DNA from: Metellina segmentata
Lineage: Eukaryota > Arthropoda > Arachnida > Araneae > Tetragnathidae
Assembly: GCA_947359465.1 (NCBI GenBank)
Contig: OX375875.1
Coordinates: 59,769,981-59,833,980, forward strand
Reading direction: 5' to 3'
Length of the DNA: 64,000 nucleotides
The position numbers and the translations under genes were made by a program. Below, piece by piece: positions 57,960 through 64,000 of this stretch; positions within the stretch are counted from its first letter, which is position 1; each line of letters begins with the position of its first letter. Under the pieces are notes generated by a model, which made no database searches, was not told where the DNA came from, and saw only the letters and a program-made list of their open reading frames with translations.

Positions 57960-58622
57960 TTAGCATGATTTCTCAGCATCTGGTGCTTCGGTGGTATCAT
58001 CCAACAGTTGAAGAGGTTGGAACGACCTTTCGGAACCTTCTGGAGTCTTGTTTCGAGGTGTCATATCTTCAAGATCCTCCAATACAGTTTGCTGGGCAAC
58101 AGGTCTATTTAAATCGCCGCTGATTCTGCTGAGAACTGTGGTAGGTTTTGCTAAAGCCCTGGATAGTGATACTACTAAGTAAGCAGTAAGACTACGGATC
58201 CAGGGTTTTAGGTTTTGCAACTCCAGCTTCGTTGGTTTTGTGAACGGAATTCTTTTGCGCCTCGAGTAGAACCCGATCCGCCATTTCGTCTTCGATGGTT
58301 CGCAAACGTAAGTCCATAAATTCCTCTGGATGTTCCGCATTCCATTCTGCAAGGTAGTCGCGCTCGACGTATGGCTTTTCGTCTACTTTCTTTGCCTCTT
58401 TCTTGGCTTGCTTCTTTTTGTTACGCTTTTCTCGATACTTCTTTCTGAAATAGCAAGTTAGAAGAAATTACTTTTTCAGTTAAATGCAGCAAAGAGAAAC
58501 TAAAGTTACATTTATGTTAAAACAATAAATAATGTTTTAAAGATTAAAATGTATAAAAAAAATAATAAATTCTCAAAGAGTACGAGGACAACTTACATTT
58601 GCTTTCTGCACCAGCCCAACAT
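57960..58622 (-). CDS. Small Lys-rich host protein, three-exon model, about 147 aa
   Basis: Exon 1 is 58597-58622 (ATG, MLGWCRKQ) ending at a strong donor GTAAGT. Intron 1 is 152 bp and ends TTTCAG. Exon 2 is 58196-58444 and keeps the frame: KKYREKRNKKKQAKKEAKK, then VERDYLAEWNAEHPEEFMDL and a Glu/Arg-rich helix. Intron 2 is 58129-58195 (67 bp, GTAGTC...TTCTCAG). Exon 3 is 57960-58128, acidic and Thr/Pro-rich, ending AEKSC and TAA. A 37-bp intron with acceptor at CTATCCAG would also keep the frame; without splicing exon 2 stops at TAG 58192-58194. The N-terminal half is a basic coiled-coil-like helix. No family recognised; role unknown. Confidence 0.6.
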
Positions 58623-58673
58623 CTTGAAAGGTAGATTAGACGTTTCTAATAATGACGCAAATAGAACTAACAG

Positions 58674-58770
58674 GTACTGTTTGAAGATAGTACTGAAAAG
58701 TACTGTTTGTTTGTAGATAGCACTAAAAAGTACTGTTTGTTAGCAAAAAACACTAAAAGGTACTTTTTGC
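58674..58770 (-). repeat. Short tandem repeat just upstream of the Lys-rich gene
   Basis: GTACTGTTTG-type units start at 58674, 58700, 58730 and 58760, each followed by an (A/C)ACTAAAA or AGTACTGAAAA block; period 26-30. It lies 50-150 bases upstream of the ATG, in the expected promoter or 5' UTR. Confidence 0.8.
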
Positions 58771-59404
58771 AAATAAGTTGCAGCGGAAGTTTCCTCTACA
58801 ACAAAAAATATCGCTTTAATCAAACGTTTAGAATCTCACTTGATGAAAGCTTTAAAAATCGCCAATTAGCAGTTTGACAGACGTAACATGAATGAAGAAA
58901 TCTTTTTGTAAGCGTTGCTGTTTACTTATAACAATGTTTGATTAACAATCACAAATTAATTCAATGCTTTAAATCTATTTATTTTAAAGTGTTCTGAAAA
59001 AATGTATTGCTGTAATTAAAAGCAATCAATTGCTACCAATAGAACAGTGTTTTTATTTCCATTGTTGCATTTAATATGTACAAATTTCGCTGCTCGTTAA
59101 TATGGGGAAGAAATGCATAATTTTCATAGATGACTTGTTTTTACTTTGAAAGGTTTATGGCGTCATTCAATTCCAATTAAGCCAGAATAATTGTTATTAT
59201 ATTTGCATGTTATAGTCTCATTTATTTCATTTTATACTAATTCCATCCACTTTTATGTCTTTAAGTCACTTTAAATTAGCAATATAAATAAAATAGGCAA
59301 CTGAGAATATTAATTCCCAATCGATTGTAGAAATGTCTTTAACCCTACAGGTGGTTGTCTGAACGAGGACCCTTGTCATTAACAAAACTTATCATATCTT
59401 GATG
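58771..59404. other. Intergenic, nothing recognised
   Basis: Upstream side of the minus-strand gene; no clear TATA box seen. Confidence 0.35.
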
Positions 59405-59535
59405 GACGATATATCTCGTCATTAGAAAAAACTGACCAGATCTCGATCGCATAAAAAAATTCGGCAGTATCTTTATGATGAGGTATCTCGTCATTAGCGA
59501 AATTTGTTAGATCTTGATGAACGAGATATCTCGTC
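59405..59535. repeat. Second cluster of GACGAGATATCTCGTC-like palindromes
   Basis: Sites at 59405-59420, 59477-59492 and 59520-59535, spacing 72 and 43. The spacers share ACTGACCAGATCT and TTAGATCTTGATGAA-type blocks with 56363-56489. Confidence 0.8.
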
Positions 59536-59759
59536 GAAACCTCCTGGGGGGGGGTAAGTAAATATCATTAAAAATTACATCGTGCTACCATACTTCAAGG
59601 GACTTGAGAAGCCCAAGCAACCTCCTTAATGTTCTTGGTGTTATAAATATAAATGCGTGCTCAGATTCGATTAAATCCATCAAATCGAATATTTGTCATA
59701 CAATAGAAAAATAGTGGTTAGGAAATAGTCAAGTACAGTAAATACAAATACGCATTTTG

Positions 59760-59860
59760 TGTTATCGGATCTTCCCCATTGGGGATAGATCCCGGTTCGT
59801 CGCAAATAGCCCGTTGTGCTGCTCCAGTGCGATGCCAATAATTGCCTACTTACCTTATTT
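59760..59860 (+). repeat. SINE-A tail fragment
   Basis: GATAGATCCCGGTTCGTCGC, AAATAGCCCGTTGTGCTGCT and CCAGTGCGATGCC match the SINE-A 3' end. Confidence 0.72.
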
Positions 59861-60064
59861 TGTATTGCATTACAGCAATTTGATTGATTGCTAAAGTAAG
59901 CAAAGGTTCAATTTGTGTGCTTTAACTAATTGTCTGGAAGGGACAATTTGCCTGAAAGACAAAGTTTCAGACTAATAAATTTCGCTAGTCGGTAACCCTC
60001 TTAATTCCTTTTATTACTATCTTTTCGTCATAAACCACTTTTGTAGTTTTTAAAATTACCAGGT

Positions 60065-60160
60065 GTTTGATTCACGGATCAGTCACTTCGGTATTGATCC
60101 CGGAACGTCGCCAATAGCCGATTATGTTGCACAAGTGCGACTTTAATTCACCTACCTAGT
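60065..60160 (+). repeat. SINE-A tail fragment
   Basis: TTGATCCCGGAACGTCGCCA and AAGTGCGACTTTAATTCACC match the SINE-A 3' end. Confidence 0.68.
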
Positions 60161-60308
60161 TGTATATATTCGCGTCGATACCTACTTTGGAATGGCCAAC
60201 CTCTGATACAACACCTGTTCCAAACTGTTACTTGTTCTAGGCAGAGAACAATTTGTTTTTCCTACTTAGATCTTCGTTACACTTAGAGTAACAGGAAAGT
60301 TTTGCCGT

Positions 60309-60324
60309 GACGAGATATCTCGTC
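60309..60324. repeat. Isolated perfect palindrome GACGAGATATCTCGTC
   Basis: The same 16-bp palindrome as in the two clusters, followed by the shared ATTAGTAAAATTGACCAGAT context. Only one site is present here. Confidence 0.85.
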
Positions 60325-60381
60325 ATTAGTAAAATTGACCAGATCTTGGATGAAATGTACTGTCCAAACACTTGGGTGATG

Positions 60382-60840
60382 AATTCCTCTAACAAAATCC
60401 ATAAGTCTTGTGAGTCCTCTTCTTAGTGGGTCCCTAGACAATCACTATTGTTGTCAATTGAGTCTCACTGAAGCAACCAATTGATCGTGTACGAGGCGAT
60501 TGACGCACATTGATAGAAATTTTGATTGATGAACATTGACGGGCGCCATTTACGGCACCCGTCGATACAAAAATTGATCATTTAAAATATTAAATTGTCA
60601 ATCGTTTGGGCAGTAGGGCTTTTTTAATTCTCTAATCCATTGACGGGGACAAGAACATTGACGGGTGCCGTAAATGGCGCCCGTCAATGTTCATCAGTCA
60701 AAATTTCTATCAATGTGCGTCAATCGCCTCCTACACGATCAATTGGTTGCTTCAGTGAGACTCATTGACAACAATAGTGATTGTCTAGGGACCCACTAAG
60801 AAGAGAACTCACAAGACTTATGGATTTTGTTAGAGGAATT
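60382..60840. repeat. Large palindrome, 182-bp arms, 95-bp spacer
   Basis: Left arm 60382-60563 and right arm 60659-60840 are inverted copies with few mismatches. The arms include the repeat-family start GTGGGTCCCTAGAC and also about 45 bases of sequence outside that start. The inversion therefore reaches past the element boundary and is not just a pair of terminal repeats. If transcribed, it would form a long hairpin RNA. Confidence 0.9.
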
Positions 60841-61366
60841 TATGAAGTATATAAATTTCAACGGATTTGAAATCTGCGGAAAATTTTACACCAGATAGAT
60901 ACCTTGAATACAAATTTCTGTTAATACATAAGTTTTCAATTTAAACTTTTATATTTTCACAATACGAATTTAAGTAATACGAATATGTCGAAGTACACAA
61001 CTTTAAATATATATATAAGGAAAAATAAGAACAGAAAATTAATGTTATGCGTACAATTCAGTATCTCGCAGAAAGTTTAGTAAATGTTAGTGAGTAAAGC
61101 AGCTTCTAAGTTTATACCAATCTTTAGACCAACGTCTTTTCCTGTTTTCTTTCTTTCGATTGCAGACAACCAAAATCAAGGCAAGAAAGCCCAAATCTGA
61201 ATTTGAAACCATTTTAAAACTCAAAAATGAAACACGTCACGCTCCTGTGATAAACATTGACCTAAGGATATCGACGGGTTGATTGAAGCTATATTGAAAC
61301 ACCTATAAATCGAAACCGTCAATCACATTGACAATAAAATTGATCGCCTAGGGAGCCCTTTAGACT
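60427..61366 (+). mobile_element. Foldback-type repeat family, copy 2
   Basis: It starts at GTGGGTCCCTAGAC. After the inverted block, 60850-60999 matches 54470-54625. A degraded inverse of the start (complement of GGGCTCCCTAGGCGATC, with TTATTGTCAATGTGATTG) lies at about 61320-61366 and may be the other terminus. No protein is encoded. The superfamily is undetermined; no target duplication could be fixed. Confidence 0.55.
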
Positions 61367-63582
61367 TTCAATCAACGCAGCCAATACACACTTTTTCTTT
61401 TCTAACTTAATTCAAAATTTACCTCATAATCCAATTGGCTTATTTCCAATTCTATTTAAAATTTAGAATAATTCAGAGCTTTTAAGTGTATATAACACAT
61501 TTTGAATACTATTATATTAGTTTTTATTATTTCTCTTACAAAATCCTGCGCTTTTCCAATTCCGTTTAATCAGCTTTCTAAATATTAAATCATTGGTAGT
61601 TTTTGTCTTTGGAATCATTCAAAGTTGTAACGAAATATCATTTAACATCAGGTAAAAACAGTAAACAAATAGAAAATAAGCAATTGTTTTCAAAATTTTA
61701 TTTCATAACAAGACAAAAATACACGTCACAAGGACATACTCGTACAAAGTTCAGTTACTTATTTCACAGAATAAGACTAGTTTAGTAATGCAACACATTT
61801 CTGAGATACTGATAGGCAACGAGATTGACCATAAGCGACAAGTTTGATACACAAACCTACAATCACCCATATAACTATCTAAGAATATTAATTTGATACG
61901 TTGATTATTGAAATTTTCAATGTTTCAACGCCTTTCGAACGTTTGTGCAAAATTTCTTATCGTTTCAGAATAATAAAAGCGAAGTACTCTATCTTTCAGT
62001 TGAGAAGAAGAATTAAATTATATACAGAAAAGGAGATATCTGTAAGTTTTTCCGATGTTTATTCGACATTAAGTTTTATAAGCTTGTATGTACATAATTT
62101 TTAAGTTATTGTATAGCTTTCGATTTAAGTAATCTTCAACTCAATTTTAAGTTTACATAATTTTATTTTAGATTTGTATAAATTCGATTTTACGTTTCGT
62201 TTGAAATTAGTGATATATTTTTATGTATATATGAGTTCAAGGCATTTTTGTTCTAATACTTCTATCAAAAGCTATAGTTAGTCAGAGTTTAAAGATACGA
62301 ACGCTAATCGTATTTATACAATTTTTAGTCCAACAATTAATTAGTTAAGCAATTGAACTACGCAGCATTAATATCATTAGAACGATGCTTATCGGGAACA
62401 ATTTAAAATTCAAAAGTAGCATTGAAAATTTAAAAATATGGTATGTTAATGATTTCAACCATGTGTAATCGTAACCTGTTTGTATACCTGATGGTCCTCC
62501 AGAAATCTAAGAATTACGGGCTTATAATCTCTGTCAGCGTATTTTCCAAAACTGGACAAAATTGCTGTAAAAAAGAACTTGGAAATTGGAAAGTGAAATC
62601 TGAACATATTAAACTATTTCTTAAAAAAGAATTTCGCTGACGCAAAAATTTAATAAAATGTATTGATTTGAATGAATCCGTTATGAATAATCGTCTAAAT
62701 TAGGCTATGTTTTGTTGCATCTATCACTATGCGATGACTTTTGATGCGTGAAGCTTAGTTAGGCCCTAAATCAAATTTTGGAAAGATAACCAAGAGTAAT
62801 AATTTTTATGATCAGAAAGCGCACAAAAAATATTCAAACTAAAAATCTTTGAAAATTAGGAACTGTTCAATTCGGATGCTTGCAATAATGGAATATACAT
62901 TCCTCAATGGTAGTACTTTCTTTGAAGTGAATGATTTAAATAAACATTTGGGCAATGGGCCTTGTCAGTTACCAAATTTAAGCTGTAATCATACCTCTTC
63001 AAAATAGTATTTTCGACAGTGAAGCAGAGGAAGGACAATTAGATTTAAGAACACATCCTTCTGCAAATATTTTTTTATTGTTTTATTATTTCCTTGTGCC
63101 AGTGTGTAAATTAATAGTACATGAAAGTTTGATTTTGTTAGATTTTTTTGCTCTACCGTAAATATTTTTTCTGTTGTAGAGATAATAAGATTATGTAGAG
63201 CTACATTAAGAATAAGCTACCAAACATTTAGTGATAAATTATTATTTATGGTAAAAGTATATTGGATAGTGTAAACAGCTTTTTGGGCTCAAAAGACATG
63301 TGCGTAACTCCATTAATTTAGTATTTCACACACAGATTACATCCCTATAGTTATAAAAATAAACATGTCCTGCTTCACATATTTTACAGTTAAAGGAATC
63401 ATTCATGGGTGTGTTATGGTAATTTTATAAATTAAAATTAAATCAAAGCTTTGGGAACTAAAGTCTCTTTGTGTATAGTTTACAATTCGACGTTAGACCC
63501 TTTGTGAGTGAAACAATCGTCACATTTTTGTTGCCTTCTTACCTATAAATGCATTCGACACGTAAAATAAGGTTCACTTTCA
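61367..63582. other. Intergenic or 3' flank of the edge gene, nothing recognised
   Basis: Strongly AT-rich with short chance frames. It may contain the 3' UTR of the minus-strand gene at 63583. Confidence 0.4.
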
Positions 63583-64000
63583 TTAGGACTTGATGGTATC
63601 TTTTCTGTATTCGATAGTAGGATAACTCGAGACACCGGTGTAAGTTTGTAAATTGTGGTACGCTAAACTATCACCATAGCCCGTTTGGGGGAGAATTGGC
63701 TTAAATCCTTGAAGTCCGTAGCCATTGTGCAGTGACTTGCTTGTACTCACGGGTGAGGACGAAGATTTGTAACTACCACTGCTGTATGGGCTCGGCGCTT
63801 TTTGCAGAATAATAGCGAGTGATTTTGTTTTCTTCTGCGATGTGCTGCTTGATTTGGGGCTTCCGTAGCCGATGGAGTGCCGCCCTTCCGAACTCGTATA
63901 GGGACTAATGTGACCTTGGCTAGTGGCTATGACTTTTCTGCCATGGCTGCCCTTAGGGGAGGAGAAATCAATCACACTTGCGTATGGATTAATAATGGGA
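63583..64000 (-). CDS. Ser/Tyr/Gly-rich protein, C-terminal exon, cut by the window edge
   Basis: An open frame runs from the right edge to TAA at 63583-63585, at least 138 codons, with no ATG inside the visible N-terminal part (the frame continues past 64000 as ...NPYASVIDFSS). Composition is Ser about one quarter, with Tyr, Gly, Lys and Pro: SIGYGSPKSSSTSQKK, SPYSSGSYKSSSSPVS, LLP-like and GYGDSLAY segments. Such low-complexity Y/S/G/P sequence is common in secreted cuticular and other structural proteins of arthropods, but the same look occurs in nuclear disordered proteins. No signal peptide can be judged. GC content is clearly higher than the flanks, supporting coding. Confidence 0.75.
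   Translation of the reverse strand, partial: PIINPYASVIDFSSPKGSHGRKVIATSQGHISPYTSSEGRHSIGYGSPKSSSTSQKKTKSLAIILQKAPSPYSSGSYKSSSSPVSTSKSLHNGYGLQGFKPILPQTGYGDSLAYHNLQTYTGVSSYPTIEYRKDTIKS

Overview
The window is animal nuclear DNA, strongly AT-rich and gene-poor, and most of what can be recognised is transposable-element debris. Copia, Tc1/mariner, hAT, PIF-Harbinger, Mutator-like and Helitron elements are present, plus two tRNA-derived SINE families. Together with short GT-AG introns, this fits an arthropod. A chelicerate such as a spider is my guess, but nothing here proves it. No rRNA gene, true tRNA gene, CRISPR array, operon or bacterial signal was found.

Layout. 0-7.3 kb: decayed Tc1/mariner elements (578-2107, 3481-4046, 5568-6433, 6723-7279) among SINE fragments, one SINE carrying a nested hAT MITE with an 8-bp duplication. 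7.6-9.6 kb: a Helitron-like block with GC-rich hairpins and three tandem units of about 185 bp, then a SINE. 12.6-16.3 kb: a 19-bp tandem array abutting a 1.3-kb mariner-like element, a Harbinger-type MITE, and a hAT relic holding about 69 TA units. 16.3-25 kb: SINE copies and two inverted-repeat elements around 23.1-24.2 kb. 25.5-33.4 kb: the centrepiece, a 6.6-kb Copia retrotransposon with matching 426-bp LTRs and a 5-bp duplication. It sits in the tandem repeats of an older Helitron-like element and was itself hit by a younger Helitron and a SINE. 33.8-42.6 kb: Tc1-like relics, a Mutator-like transposase remnant and SINEs. 43.9-44.3 kb: a complete Harbinger-type MITE. 53-56.2 kb: a Tc1-like relic, a foldback-type repeat and a second full copy of the Helitron found inside the Copia. 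56.3-61.4 kb: a dispersed 16-bp palindrome and a palindrome with 182-bp arms.

Only two loci look like host genes, both on the minus strand. One is a small Lys-rich protein with a good three-exon model (57960-58622). The other is the last exon of a Ser/Tyr/Gly-rich protein cut by the right edge (63583-64000). Neither is recognised by name.

The clearest biology is the nested stack at 25.5-33.4 kb, where order of insertion and mechanism of each family (5-bp LTR duplication, 11-bp SINE duplication, precise A/T Helitron insertion) can be read directly. The least explained features are the two-copy Helitron with an open small ORF and the recurrent palindrome GACGAGATATCTCGTC.
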